Assembly: GCF_000153485.2 (NCBI RefSeq)
Contig: NC_018721.1
Span: 2,108,001 to 2,172,000, forward strand
Source of the DNA: Psychroflexus torquis ATCC 700755
Lineage (GTDB): Bacteria > Bacteroidota > Bacteroidia > Flavobacteriales > Flavobacteriaceae
DNA length: 64,000 nt
Direction of reading: 5' to 3'
Positions within the stretch are counted from its first letter, which is position 1. Every line of letters begins with the position of its first letter. This document shows positions 19,039 to 29,700 of this stretch, piece after piece. The translations under genes and the position numbers were made by a program. The notes under the pieces are model-generated. The model worked only from the letters and a program-made list of their open reading frames with translations, had not been told where the DNA came from and made no database searches.

Positions 19039-20127
19039 ATGGCAACACACAAATCTTCAAAGATTACAGTGGCTTTAATGCTAATGCTCATTTTGAATTC
19101 CTTTGCTTCATTCGCCCAGCTAGACACTGAGGGGGCTGTTGATGAGAGCTTCAACCCAACAGAAATGATAATGCATCATATTGGCGATTCTCATGGGTGG
19201 CACTTTTTTGGTGAAGGTGAAGATTCCTTTACATTACCATTACCAGTTATTTTATGGACAGATAAAGGTATTGCAACTTTTATGTCGAGTTCATTTCATC
19301 ATGATGTCGAAGGGGAGCATGTCGTTGAATCTAATGGCCAAAAATTTGTAAATTATCACGAAAAAATTCATGTCTTAAATGAGGGTGAAGTCATGTTGAA
19401 ATACGATGAAGAAGCTCATGCCGCACTTAATGCTAATGTTGCTTTTGATCTTTCAATTACCAAAAACGTAGCTTCAATGCTTCTTACAGTGATAGTGATG
19501 TTAATCCTTTTCATAGGATTAGCAGGCCATTATAAAAAATCTAAATCGGCTCCTAAGGGCTTTAAAAATATCCTTGAAACTTTAGTCATCTTTGTACGTG
19601 ATGAAATCGCGAGACCACAAATTGGTGACAAGAAATTCATGAAATTCATGCCTTTCCTACTTACGGTATTTTTCTTTATCTGGATTACAAATCTATTGGG
19701 CTTACTTCCAGGAGCAGCAAACGTAACTGGTAACATATCTGTAACTGTTGCATTAGGGCTCTTTACTCTAGCGCTTACTATTGTTAATGGAAACAAAGAT
19801 TATTGGAAGCACGTTTTTTGGATGCCTGGTATTCCAACTGCAGTAAAACCAATTTTGGCCATTGTCGAAATTCTAGGAGTCTTTATAAAGCCAATTGCGC
19901 TTATGATTCGTTTGTTTGCTAATATAACGGCGGGCCACATTATCACTTTAAGTTTAATAGGGTTGATATTCATATTAGAAAATGCGGGAGTTGCCGCGAT
20001 TTCTGTCCCGTTCGCTGTATTTATTACAGTTTTAGAATTATTAGTTGCATTTTTACAAGCATTTATATTTACATTATTGTCAGCGCTCTTCATAGGGATG
20101 GCAGTGCAAGAACATGAACATCATTAA
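19039..20127 (+). CDS. atpB: F0F1 ATP synthase subunit a
   Basis: Subunit a forms the proton half-channels next to the c-ring. The essential arginine is in MIRLFANITAGH in the penultimate helix region, and several C-terminal membrane helices follow. The N-terminus carries a long periplasmic extension with a signal-like helix (about 12-27, ending SFAQ) and a His/Glu-rich segment, a normal feature of Bacteroidota subunit a. The frame also opens at a TTG at 19018, but the ATG at 19039 gives MATHKSSK and fits the promoter box upstream. About 362 residues. Confidence 0.95.
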   Translation: MATHKSSKITVALMLMLILNSFASFAQLDTEGAVDESFNPTEMIMHHIGDSHGWHFFGEGEDSFTLPLPVILWTDKGIATFMSSSFHHDVEGEHVVESNGQKFVNYHEKIHVLNEGEVMLKYDEEAHAALNANVAFDLSITKNVASMLLTVIVMLILFIGLAGHYKKSKSAPKGFKNILETLVIFVRDEIARPQIGDKKFMKFMPFLLTVFFFIWITNLLGLLPGAANVTGNISVTVALGLFTLALTIVNGNKDYWKHVFWMPGIPTAVKPILAIVEILGVFIKPIALMIRLFANITAGHIITLSLIGLIFILENAGVAAISVPFAVFITVLELLVAFLQAFIFTLLSALFIGMAVQEHEHH

Positions 20128-20142
20128 TCTTTAATTTTTTAA

Positions 20143-20379
<237 letters not shown>

Positions 20380-20388
20380 AATGATTAC

Positions 20389-20433
20389 AAACCCTCATAC
20401 CCAACGGTTGGTTGGATGAGGGTTTTATTTTTT
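20389..20433 (+). terminator. Terminator-like hairpin between atpE and atpF
   Basis: Stem AAACCCTCAT / ATGAGGGTTT separated by 18 nt that can pair further (CCAACGG..GTTGG), followed by a T-rich tract TTTTATTTTTTT. This is a full intrinsic-terminator architecture inside the atp operon, 9 bp after atpE. It probably lets part of the transcripts stop after atpE, so that subunit c is made in excess. Confidence 0.8.
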
Positions 20434-20457
20434 TAGAATTTAAAACACTTATCATAT

Positions 20458-20952
20458 ATGGATTTAATTACTCCTGAATACGGACTATTTGTTTGGCAAG
20501 TTGTTGTCTTGTTTGTCCTTATTTTCTTATTAACTAAATTTGCTTGGAAGCCTGTAATGAAGGCCGTTGGAGAAAGAGAAGCTTCAATCAATGATGCCTT
20601 AGCTTCAGCAGAAAGAGCGAAAGAGGAAATGGCCAATCTGAAAGCAGATAACGAGAAATTGCTTCAGCAAGCAAGAGCCGAAAGAGATGAAATGTTGAAA
20701 GAGGCTCAAGACATGAAAAAATCTATCATTTCTGAAGCTACAGAAGATGCAAATGAAAAGTCTGAGAGAATTCTTGAAAAAGCTCAAATCACTATTCAAA
20801 GTGAGAAAAAGCAAGCTTTACTAGAAATCAAATCTCAGGTTGCAGAATTATCCGTTCAAATTGCAGAAACAGTTGTGAAAAAGCAATTGGACGATAAGAA
20901 AGAGCAAATGACTTTGGTTAACAAAATGCTAGACGACGTTAAACTTAACTAA
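20458..20952 (+). CDS. atpF: F0F1 ATP synthase subunit b
   Basis: The 164-residue peripheral stalk subunit has one N-terminal membrane helix (about 9-26, FVWQVVVLFVLIFLL) and a long charged coiled coil (about 45-160, rich in Glu, Lys, Gln and Ala). It holds the F1 head against the Fo motor. The first gene after the intra-operon hairpin; atpH starts 9 bp downstream. Confidence 0.96.
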   Translation: MDLITPEYGLFVWQVVVLFVLIFLLTKFAWKPVMKAVGEREASINDALASAERAKEEMANLKADNEKLLQQARAERDEMLKEAQDMKKSIISEATEDANEKSERILEKAQITIQSEKKQALLEIKSQVAELSVQIAETVVKKQLDDKKEQMTLVNKMLDDVKLN

Positions 20953-20961
20953 CAATATCCT

Positions 20962-21492
20962 ATGGGAAGTAGAGCGGCAGGAAGAAGATATGCCAAGGCC
21001 ATTATAGAATTAGCACAAGAGGAGAATTTAGAAGATAAAGTTCTTGACGACTTTAAGCTTATCCATTCTACAATTGATGAGAATAAAGACTTGAAGTTGA
21101 TGTTATCTAGTCCACTTATAGAAGTAACTAAGAAGCAATCTGTTCTTTTAGAGGTATTCAAATCAGTTCAACCTCTAGTTCAAAAGCTCATAAAAACCCT
21201 TGCGATCAACAATCGTATCGCAATTTTAGAAGAGATATCTGAAGAATACATTTCGCTCTATAATACACAGCGTCATATTCAATATGCATCTGTCATTACA
21301 GCTGCCAAGATGACTAAGGAAATCGAAGAAAAAGTTCAAAATAAAATTAAAGAAATAACCGGATATACAGCAAATCTAACCAACCAAGTAGATGAATCTA
21401 TACTTGGTGGATTTGTACTCAGGTTGAAAGACCTTCAATTTGATGCAAGTGTATCTACTAGTCTTAACCGATTTAAAAGACAATTATTATAA
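20962..21492 (+). CDS. atpH: F0F1 ATP synthase subunit delta
   Basis: At 176 residues this is the usual size for delta (OSCP), which caps the F1 head and binds subunit b. The helical N-terminal domain starts GSRAAGRRYAKAIIELAQEE, and the C-terminal signature includes VDESILGGFVLRL near 145-160. It lies between atpF and atpA in normal order. Confidence 0.95.
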   Translation: MGSRAAGRRYAKAIIELAQEENLEDKVLDDFKLIHSTIDENKDLKLMLSSPLIEVTKKQSVLLEVFKSVQPLVQKLIKTLAINNRIAILEEISEEYISLYNTQRHIQYASVITAAKMTKEIEEKVQNKIKEITGYTANLTNQVDESILGGFVLRLKDLQFDASVSTSLNRFKRQLL

Positions 21493-21533
21493 TATTAAAC
21501 GGTATGGATTTACCATTTAACACACAATAAATT

Positions 21534-23114
21534 ATGGCTGAAGTAAACTCTGCTGAAGTTTCAGCAATCTTAAAAAAACAAATCTCTGGATTCGAATCTG
21601 AATCTTCTCTAGACGAAGTAGGAACAGTTCTTCGTGTTGGAGATGGTATTGCCAATGTGTACGGGTTAACCAACGCACAGTTAGGTGAGCTTGTTGAATT
21701 TGAGGGAGGACTTAACGGTATGGTACTGAACTTAGAGGAAGACACTGTTGGTGTGGTTCTTTTAGGAAAGTCTAATACTATTAATGAAGGAGACTCCGTT
21801 AAGCGAACTAAGAAAACGTCTTCTATCCAAGTGGGTGAAGGTATTGTAGGTCGTGTTGTTAATACATTAGGTCAAACTATTGATGGTAAGGGAGAGATTG
21901 AAGGAGAAACTTTCTTAATGCCTATCGAAAGAAAAGCGCCTGGAGTAATTTATAGAGAGCCTGTTACCGAGCCAATGCAAACAGGAATAAAATCTATAGA
22001 TGCTATGGTGCCTGTGGGTCGTGGACAAAGAGAATTGGTGATTGGAGATAGACAGACTGGTAAAACTTCTGTATGTATCGATACCATTCTTAATCAAAAG
22101 GAATTTTACGATAAAGGAGAACCTGTATATTGTATCTACGTAGCGATTGGACAGAAAGCGTCTACAGTGGCTGGTATTGCAAATCTTCTAGAAGAAAAAG
22201 GAGCATTAGCCTATACTACTATTGTTGCTGCAAATGCGTCAGATCCCGCTGCAATGCAGGTGTATGCCCCACTTGCTGGAGCTGCAATTGGTGAATATTT
22301 TAGAGATACGGGTCGTCCAGCTTTGATTATATATGATGATTTATCCAAGCAAGCTGTTGCTTACCGTGAGGTGTCTTTACTATTGAGAAGACCTCCAGGT
22401 CGTGAAGCCTATCCTGGTGATGTTTTCTATCTTCACTCCAGATTATTGGAACGTGCTGCAAAAATTATCAATGATGATGATATTGCAAAACAAATGAACG
22501 ATTTACCCGAAGCTTTAAAAGGTAAAGTAAAAGGAGGAGGTTCTTTAACTGCACTTCCTATTATTGAGACTCAAGCTGGTGATGTTTCTGCTTATATTCC
22601 TACCAACGTGATTTCTATTACAGATGGTCAGATTTTCTTAACCTCAGATTTATTTAACTCTGGAGTAAGACCTGCTATTGATGTAGGAATCTCTGTTTCT
22701 CGTGTGGGGGGTTCTGCTCAAATTAAATCTATGAAAAAAGTAGCTGGTACTTTAAAATTAGACCAAGCTCAATATAGAGAATTAGAAGCTTTTGCTAAGT
22801 TTGGATCAGACTTAGATGCTTCGACTCAGAATACGATTGAAAAGGGAAAACGCAACGTTGAAATTCTTAAGCAGTCGGAGGCAAGTCCTTTCGCTGTTGA
22901 AGATCAAATAGCTATTGTTTTTGCAGGAACTAAAAACTTGATGAGAGATGTTCCCGTCAACAAGATTAAAGAATTCGAAAAAGATTATCTGTCTTTCCTA
23001 AACGCTAAGTACCGTAACGTCTTAGATCAATTGAAAGCGGGTAAACTAACAGATGAAATTACAGATGCACTCACAAGTGCTGCTAAAGAAATTTCCTCAA
23101 AATATAAAGCATAA
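21534..23114 (+). CDS. atpA: F0F1 ATP synthase subunit alpha
   Basis: The 526-residue non-catalytic nucleotide-binding subunit has the P loop GDRQTGKTS near 170-178, [22 protein letters not shown] in the central domain, and the signature [14 protein letters not shown]. Its partner atpD (beta) is not here; in Bacteroidota the atpD-atpC pair is commonly at another locus, so its absence is not a defect. atpG follows after 10 bp. Confidence 0.97.
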   Translation: MAEVNSAEVSAILKKQISGFESESSLDEVGTVLRVGDGIANVYGLTNAQLGELVEFEGGLNGMVLNLEEDTVGVVLLGKSNTINEGDSVKRTKKTSSIQVGEGIVGRVVNTLGQTIDGKGEIEGETFLMPIERKAPGVIYREPVTEPMQTGIKSIDAMVPVGRGQRELVIGDRQTGKTSVCIDTILNQKEFYDKGEPVYCIYVAIGQKASTVAGIANLLEEKGALAYTTIVAANASDPAAMQVYAPLAGAAIGEYFRDTGRPALIIYDDLSKQAVAYREVSLLLRRPPGREAYPGDVFYLHSRLLERAAKIINDDDIAKQMNDLPEALKGKVKGGGSLTALPIIETQAGDVSAYIPTNVISITDGQIFLTSDLFNSGVRPAIDVGISVSRVGGSAQIKSMKKVAGTLKLDQAQYRELEAFAKFGSDLDASTQNTIEKGKRNVEILKQSEASPFAVEDQIAIVFAGTKNLMRDVPVNKIKEFEKDYLSFLNAKYRNVLDQLKAGKLTDEITDALTSAAKEISSKYKA

Positions 23115-23124
23115 AGCTTAATTT

Positions 23125-23994
23125 ATGGCTAATTTAAAGGATTTAAGGAGTAGGATAACTTCGGTATCATCAACGATGCAGATCACAAGTGCCATGAAAA
23201 TGGTTTCTGCTGCTAAGTTGAGCCGTGCACAAAATGCAATTGAGAACATGCGTCCCTATGCAGAGAAGCTCAACGAGCTTTTGCAAAGCTTAAGCGCATC
23301 CTTAGACAGCGATACAAATAGTCCTTACTCCAATCAAAGAGAAGTCAATAATGTATTAATTATTGCTATTTCTTCAAATAGAGGTTTGGCAGGAGCGTTT
23401 AATACAAATATTATCAAACGCGTAAGAAGTCTGTCCTCCGAAGGGTATTCAGGAAAGTCGATTAAGATTCTTCCTATCGGTAAAAAAGCGGGAGATATCC
23501 TTCGCAAATCATTCGATATGGAGAAATCTTACAATACTGTGTATGAAGATCTTTCCTATGATGCTGTTACAGAAATTGCTGAATACCTAATGGATCTATT
23601 TAAAACTCATAAGTTTGATAAAATAGAATTGGTGTACAACAGCTTCAAGAATGCAGCCACCCAAATTATTACGACAGAACAATTTTTACCTATAAAACCT
23701 GCAAGTGAAAGGGTTGGAGAAGCCAAGTCTAAGGACTATATATTCGAACCTAATAAGGCTGAAATTGTAGAAGATTTAATTCCTAAGTCTTTAAAGATTC
23801 AATTGTTTAAAGCAATTAGAGATTCTGTAGCCTCAGAACATGGGGCTAGAATGACAGCGATGCATAAAGCTACAGATAATGCTACTGAGTTGAGAAATGA
23901 TCTTAAGTTGTCTTATAACAAAGCTAGGCAAGCTTCTATTACTAATGAGATTTTAGAAATTGTAGCTGGAGCTGAAGCGCTTTCAGATAGCTAA
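23125..23994 (+). CDS. atpG: F0F1 ATP synthase subunit gamma
   Basis: The 289-residue rotor shaft starts MANLKDLRSRITSVSSTMQITSAMK, the usual N-terminal coiled-coil helix, and ends in the matching C-terminal helix (EHGARMTAMHKATDNA, KLSYNKARQASITNEILEIVAGA). It links the c-ring to the alpha/beta hexamer. Last gene of this cluster, followed by a strong terminator. Confidence 0.97.
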   Translation: MANLKDLRSRITSVSSTMQITSAMKMVSAAKLSRAQNAIENMRPYAEKLNELLQSLSASLDSDTNSPYSNQREVNNVLIIAISSNRGLAGAFNTNIIKRVRSLSSEGYSGKSIKILPIGKKAGDILRKSFDMEKSYNTVYEDLSYDAVTEIAEYLMDLFKTHKFDKIELVYNSFKNAATQIITTEQFLPIKPASERVGEAKSKDYIFEPNKAEIVEDLIPKSLKIQLFKAIRDSVASEHGARMTAMHKATDNATELRNDLKLSYNKARQASITNEILEIVAGAEALSDS

Positions 23995-24005
23995 TATTTT
24001 TAAAA

Positions 24006-24049
24006 ATATATACAACAAAACCTCTGTAAAGGGGTTTTGTTGTATATAA
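24006..24049 (+). terminator. Terminator of the atp operon
   Basis: A long stem ATATACAACAAAACC / GGGGTTTTGTTGTATAT just after the atpG stop. The run of T after it is short, but the stem is close to perfect over 15 pairs. Confidence 0.85.
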
Positions 24050-24090
24050 AAGTCTGTGAAGTAGTTTCCTTCTTGTTGACCTAATAATAA

Positions 24091-25212
24091 TACCAATTTA
24101 GTTATTAAATGCCGTATTAAAAGCTTTTAGAAAATGGTGATTTCCTGTTATAGATTTAATGGTTTCAGGTTTCATTTCGCAGACCATTTCGCTTAGCCAT
24201 TGTTTTAAACTTTTCATCGATTCGAATCTTTGATTCTTAAATCGATTTTTAATGTATTGCCATACTTGTTCGCATGGGTTTAGTTCAGGATTGTATGGGG
24301 GTATTCTTAAAAGAACTATATTTTGTGGCACCTCTATATTTTTTGTAGAATGAAATCCTGCATTATCAATCACTACAATTTTATATTCCTTTGGATTATG
24401 TGTTGAAAATTCTCGCAGATAGGCTTGAAATATGTTAGTACTTACACCATTTATTTCCCAAACAAAAGAGTCTCCGTTTATTGGGGAGTAACTACCGTAT
24501 AGATAGGTCGTTTTATAAATATGTTGATAGGTCACTATTGGCTTTACACCGCTAGCGGTTATGTATTTTCCAAGATGATTCATCATTCCAAATCGAGCTT
24601 CATCTTGAAAGTATAAATTAACAGAGTCGTAACTATCTTTATTAAGACTAATTCTAATGTTATCTAGCGTATTAGGGAGTTTTTAAAAAAGCTTTTTCAG
24701 CCTCTACATCTTTTTTGTAGTGAGATTTCCTAGGAGTCTTGGGTTTTGTTTTAAAATGTTGAATCAAATACTCACGGATCCGTTGGTACTTAACAACTAC
24801 GCCATACTCTTGTTCTACCCAATTTTGAGCATCCCAGTATCCCAAAAAAGGATTATTTGGGTCATGTACTCTTTGGGATAAACCCTTATGTATTTGTGGT
24901 GTAATAATTTTAGACGTTTTATTTTTAGGCTTATCAGTTAACATCATCTCAACCCCACCAGCATTGTAGTTCACAATCCACCTTTCTAGGGTTCTGATAT
25001 GAATCCCTAAAAAATCAGCTAATTCTTGTCGGGTTTCAAATTTGCCAGACTTAATGGCTAGCAAACTCTTTAAACGTTTTTCTGCTTTTAAGGTTTTCTG
25101 TTTTAACAAGAGTTTCTTTAGCTCCGAATCTGATTCCTTGATCTCTAAAATTGCTTTTCTTCCCATTCATAAATATACGAAAAATATACGGCAATACAAA
25201 ACTTATTTGGTA
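24091..25212. mobile_element. IS630-family insertion sequence (about 1.12 kb)
   Basis: Ends read TACCAATTTAGTTATT on the left and, reverse-complemented, TACCAAATAAGTTTTG on the right, forming short imperfect inverted repeats that begin with TA, the dinucleotide target of this family. Inside is one split transposase gene on the minus strand. The element lies between the atp terminator and an M23 peptidase gene, with its right end only about 33 bp from that gene's start. Confidence 0.8.
24098..25166 (-). pseudogene. IS630 transposase, frameshifted
   Basis: The first part (from 25166) has the N-terminal helix-turn-helix (ELADFLGIHIRTLERWI) and the linker. The second part, in another frame, has the DDE catalytic domain: YFQDEARFG, VVIDNAGFHS and PYNPELNPCEQVW. 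The frames change near 24675-24685 at a T6-A5 tract; the shift needed is +1 (or loss of one A), and the downstream frame reads KLPNTLDNIRISLNKDSY before FQDEARFG. It may be a simple indel or, less likely, programmed frameshifting, which some IS630 members use but usually in the -1 direction. Confidence 0.85.
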
Positions 25213-25219
25213 TAAAATG

Positions 25220-25227
25220 TATTTTTG
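25220..25227 (+). promoter_or_regulatory. -7 box of the M23 peptidase gene, next to the IS630 end
   Basis: TATTTTTG matches TAnnTTTG and starts 8 bp outside the right end of the IS630 element, 18-24 bp before the likely TTG start codons. The spot where a -33 element should be lies inside the insertion sequence. Confidence 0.45.
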
Positions 25228-25244
25228 ACGTTTACTTTTAAATT

Positions 25245-26504
25245 TTGATATTGAGAACACCCTTCGCTTACTTTGTTTTAATAATTCTTTCTTTTACAGT
25301 ATTGACCTCTTGCAATGAAGATATCGAAAAGGTATCCAAAAAGGAAACCATTGAATTGGAAGTTGAGAAAAAACCTGAGTCAAAAGTATATGGATTTAAG
25401 TTAAGTGATTTTGAAGTTATTTTAGATACTGTAAAACGCGGTGAAACTTTTGGGTTTATCATGGATAGACATGGAGTTACCCCAGGACAAGTTTTTCAAA
25501 TCACACAAACTATCCCAGATTCTGTAATGAATTTCAGGCGTATCAATTATGGTAAGCCTTATATGCTCTTAAAGAGTAAAGATTCTACAAGACGGGTTGA
25601 GCATTTCATATATCAAAAGTCTGTCATAAACTATGCAGTTGTTAGCCTAGACAGTATCCACGGTCTAGCAAAGTCCAAACCAGTTACAATTAAACAGAAG
25701 ACGACCTCTGGAGTCATTTCTTCATCGCTTTCAGCAGCTATAGATCAAGCGGGTTTAGATTATTTATTGACCAATAGATTCGCCGATATTTACCAGTGGA
25801 GTGTAGATTTCTTCAAACTTCAAAAAGGAGATCAATTTAAACTTATCTACAAAGAAAAATATATAGACGATACCATTTATGCTGGACTCGAAACCATAGA
25901 TGCTGCGGTCTTAAAGCATAAAGGGAGAGAGTTTTATTCTTTCAATTTTGAAATTGATAGTTTAACTGGACGCACAGACTTCTTTGATGAGGAAGCAGGT
26001 ACGTTGAGAAGTTTCTTTTTAAAAGCTCCCCTAAAGTTTAGTCGCATATCTTCAAGATATACTGGACGTCGTTTCCACCCCGTACAAAGACGTTGGAAAG
26101 CTCACAAGGGGACAGATTATGCAGCAGGAACAGGAACCCCAATCTGGTCTACAGCGGATGGTGTTATCACCAAAGCTAGCTATACCAGTGGCAACGGAAA
26201 TTACGTCAAGGTAAGACACACCAATAAATACTCTACGCAATACCTTCACATGTCTAGAAGAGCTGTAAAAGTTGGCCAATATGTTAAGCAAGGTGAAATT
26301 ATTGGGTATGTAGGACAAACCGGTCTAGCAACTGGACCTCATGTCTGTTACAGGTTTTGGGTGAACGGAAAACAAGTAGACCCCTATAAACAAGACCTAC
26401 CAGATGCAGAACCTATGAAGGAATCTCTAAAGCCTTCCTATTTTGATTATATCAAGCCATTGAAAATAAAAATTGATGAGGTTGAGTATAAAAGGATTTT
26501 ATAA
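25245..26504 (+). CDS. M23-family lipoprotein peptidase (LytM-type)
   Basis: A cell-wall endopeptidase-like protein of about 419 residues. The N-terminus is a lipoprotein signal (FVLIILSFTVLTSC). A middle region resembles the usual MepM-type N-terminal domains, and the M23 domain is C-terminal: zinc ligands His and Asp in HKGTDYAAG near 288-296, and the second motif reads TGPHVCYRFW, with Cys where most M23 proteins have the second His of HxH. The start is uncertain: only TTG codons (25245 or 25251) precede the signal peptide. The IS630 insertion just upstream may have changed its expression. Confidence 0.85.
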   Translation: MILRTPFAYFVLIILSFTVLTSCNEDIEKVSKKETIELEVEKKPESKVYGFKLSDFEVILDTVKRGETFGFIMDRHGVTPGQVFQITQTIPDSVMNFRRINYGKPYMLLKSKDSTRRVEHFIYQKSVINYAVVSLDSIHGLAKSKPVTIKQKTTSGVISSSLSAAIDQAGLDYLLTNRFADIYQWSVDFFKLQKGDQFKLIYKEKYIDDTIYAGLETIDAAVLKHKGREFYSFNFEIDSLTGRTDFFDEEAGTLRSFFLKAPLKFSRISSRYTGRRFHPVQRRWKAHKGTDYAAGTGTPIWSTADGVITKASYTSGNGNYVKVRHTNKYSTQYLHMSRRAVKVGQYVKQGEIIGYVGQTGLATGPHVCYRFWVNGKQVDPYKQDLPDAEPMKESLKPSYFDYIKPLKIKIDEVEYKRIL

Positions 26505-26715
26505 TTAGATGACTCAAATCTTGCTCTATCTTGTTAAAATTAGTGACTTTTTTTTTAAAATAAACCTACCGGTTTAGGAATTTAGTATTAATTTCGGCCG
26601 TAATTTCAAATCGAAATTTAATTTTTTAACAGTTTTTCTTAACATTGGCTTAATATTAAAACTTTAAATCTTGGTTTACTTTGCACCAAAATATAAACAA
26701 AAAAAACGTTTTCAA

Positions 26716-29700
26716 ATGAAAAAATTGCTACTTGGCTTATTCTTAGTGATGGGAATTGGTATTTATGCACAAGGGGTAACTACTTCCTCTATTAATGGTA
26801 AGATCACAGACAATATTGATCAACCTCTTCCGGGGGCAAATATTATTGCTGTGCACACACCTACTGGAACACGGTATGGTGTTGTGACAGATTTTGACGG
26901 TTTCTACAGAATCCCTAACATGCGTGTTGGTGGACCTTACACTTTAGAAATTAGTTACGTTGGTTTTAACGACATTACTTTAAGTAATTTCTTTTTACAA
27001 TTAGGCGATTCAGAAAGAATTAGCAAACAAATGTCGGAGTCAGACAACGCCTTGGATGAGGTGGTTATCTCGGCGTCTAGAAATGGTATTTTTGATTCTG
27101 GACAAACAGGATCAAATACAAACATTTCTCAAAGACAGATTTTGAATCTTCCATCTGCAACTCGATCTTTAGGAGATTTCATCAGAACAACTCCAGAAGC
27201 ACAAGTTGGAGAAAATGGAAGCATTTCTTTGGGTGGTCAAAACAATAGATACAATGCCATTTATATTGATGGAGCGGTAAACAACGATGCTTTTGGACTT
27301 GCAGGTTCAGGAACCAATGGAGGACAAACGGGTGTAAGCCCAATCTCTATTGATGCTATTGAATCTTTTCAGGTTAATCTTTCTCCCTTTGATGTGAGGC
27401 AATCTGGTTTTGCTGGTGGGTCTATTAGTGCTATTACGCGTTCTGGATCTAATAATACAGAAGGTTCGGCATATTACTACTTAAGAAACCAAGATTTAGC
27501 AGGTAAGACACCTACAGCATTAAACGAAGATGATAGAGAGAGATTAACAGACTTTTCTGCAAAGCTTTTTGGAGCTAGAGTAGGTGGAGCACTTGTTAAA
27601 GACAAATTATTCTACTTTATTAACTACGAAAGACAGGATGAGGAAACGCCACAGCCTTTTGAATTTAACCGTTATCAAGGGGATACTCAAAATAGACAAG
27701 CTTTCACAAACCTAAGACAAGGTCTTATCAATACCTATGGATACGATCCAGGTGTGTTTGATAACAATACAAGTAGTTTGGTGAGTGATAAGTTAATTGC
27801 CCGTATTGACTGGAACGTAAATGATAAAAACAGCATTACACTTAAGAATAGTTATGTAAATGCTGAAAATACAAGTCCAAACCAAAGTAGTGATAGAAAC
27901 ATCAATTATACCAATGCAGGTGTATTTTTTCCTTCAAGAACTAACTCGACAACCTTAGAGTGGAGTACAACCAATGGTTCTAACATGTCTAATAACTTGA
28001 TCGTCGCCTATACAGACGTATTAGATGATAGAAATCCAACTGGAAATCCATTTCCTTCTGTAAGAATATTTGACGGTCCAGGAAGTATAAACTTTGGTTC
28101 AGAGGCCTTTTCCACAGCTAACTTGTTAGAGCAGAAAACATTAAACATAACCAATAATTTTGAAGTTTATAGTGGACGTCATAAATTAACTTTTGGAGTT
28201 AACTTTGAATATTTTGATTCTAAAAATGTATTTTTTAGACAAAATTATGGTCAATATGCTTTTAATTCATTGGATGAATTTTCAACGTACTTAGATAATA
28301 TTGACGGAAACGAAGCACCTGCTAGATTTTTTGATAGAGGCTATTCTCTTTTAGGAGGTATTGGTGATGACTCTTTAGGCGCAGCAGAATTTTCATATTC
28401 TCAGTTAGGGTTTTATGTTCAGGATGATATAGACTTATCTGATGATTTTAAAGTTAGTTTAGGTCTTCGTGTGGATGTTCCCTATTTTGATGATGGTTTA
28501 GTAAACGATGACTTCAACACAAGAACTGTAGAGCTTCTTGAAGCTAACGGAAAAGATTTACAAGGAGCGAGAGTCGGTAAGGCTATAAAAAGCCAAATTC
28601 ATTTTTCTCCAAGACTTGGTTTTTCTTGGGACGTAGGTGGTAATAAATTAACCCAAGTAAGAGGTGGTGTAGGTGTATTTACTTCTAGAATTCCTTTGGC
28701 TTGGCCAGGAGGAGCCTATAACAATAACGGCTTAACTGCAGGATTCGTTGATGAAAGAGCAATAGATGGTGATATATTTTTTAATGGAGACCCCTTCAGT
28801 CAGCCTGTACAGCCAGGAGCTGAGCCAGGAACAGGAGCAAGAGGTGGACAAATAGATATCTTTTCTCCAGACTTCAGATTACCACAGGTCGCTAAGTATA
28901 ATATCGCAGTAGATCAAAAACTACCAATATGGGGTTTAATCGCTTCCGGAGAATTTCTATATAACGACGTTTTAAATGCGATCTTTTATGAGAATTTAAA
29001 CATTAAAGGCCCTGTAGGAAATCTTAATGGAGCAGACAATAGACCTTATTATGATAGACGTGACTTGATAGATGATGCTTATTCTAACATTATTTTAGGT
29101 ACAAATACAAATGAGGGATATTCTTATAACGCTACGTTTAAACTAACAAAGCCTTTTGAAAATGGTTTTGCAGGTCAACTGGCCTACACTTATGGTGAGT
29201 CTTATAATGTTTTTGAAGGAACCTCTTCTCAAAACTCATCACAGTGGAGAAACATAGAAACGGTAAACGGTAAAAATGCTAACCCAGGTATTCAACGTTC
29301 TAACTTTGCATTAGGATCTAGAATCACAGCTAACATGAGCTATGAGTATGAGTGGAATGACAATGTAAAAAGTACTGTTTCCTTATTTTATGCTGGTGAA
29401 GAAGGGTCTCCATTTACTTATGTTTATAATAACAGACCATCAAACCTTCTTAATGATGATTCAAGAGACAACGCTTTAATATATATTCCTAGAGATGCTT
29501 CCGAGATTACTTTTATAGGTACACCAGCAGAACAAGCTGAGCAGTGGGAAGCTTTTAACGGTTACATTAATTCAAGTGATTACTTAAGCGAAAGAAGAGG
29601 ACAGTATTCAGCGCGTAATGGAGAAAGAGGGCCATGGAGTCATATTGTAGACCTTAAATTTTTACAAGACTTTAGTGTGGATTTAAATGATAAGAATCAT

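Noticed and set aside
19530..20093. Long minus-strand frames inside atpB
   Set aside because: Shadows of a membrane-protein gene; no motifs or promoter.
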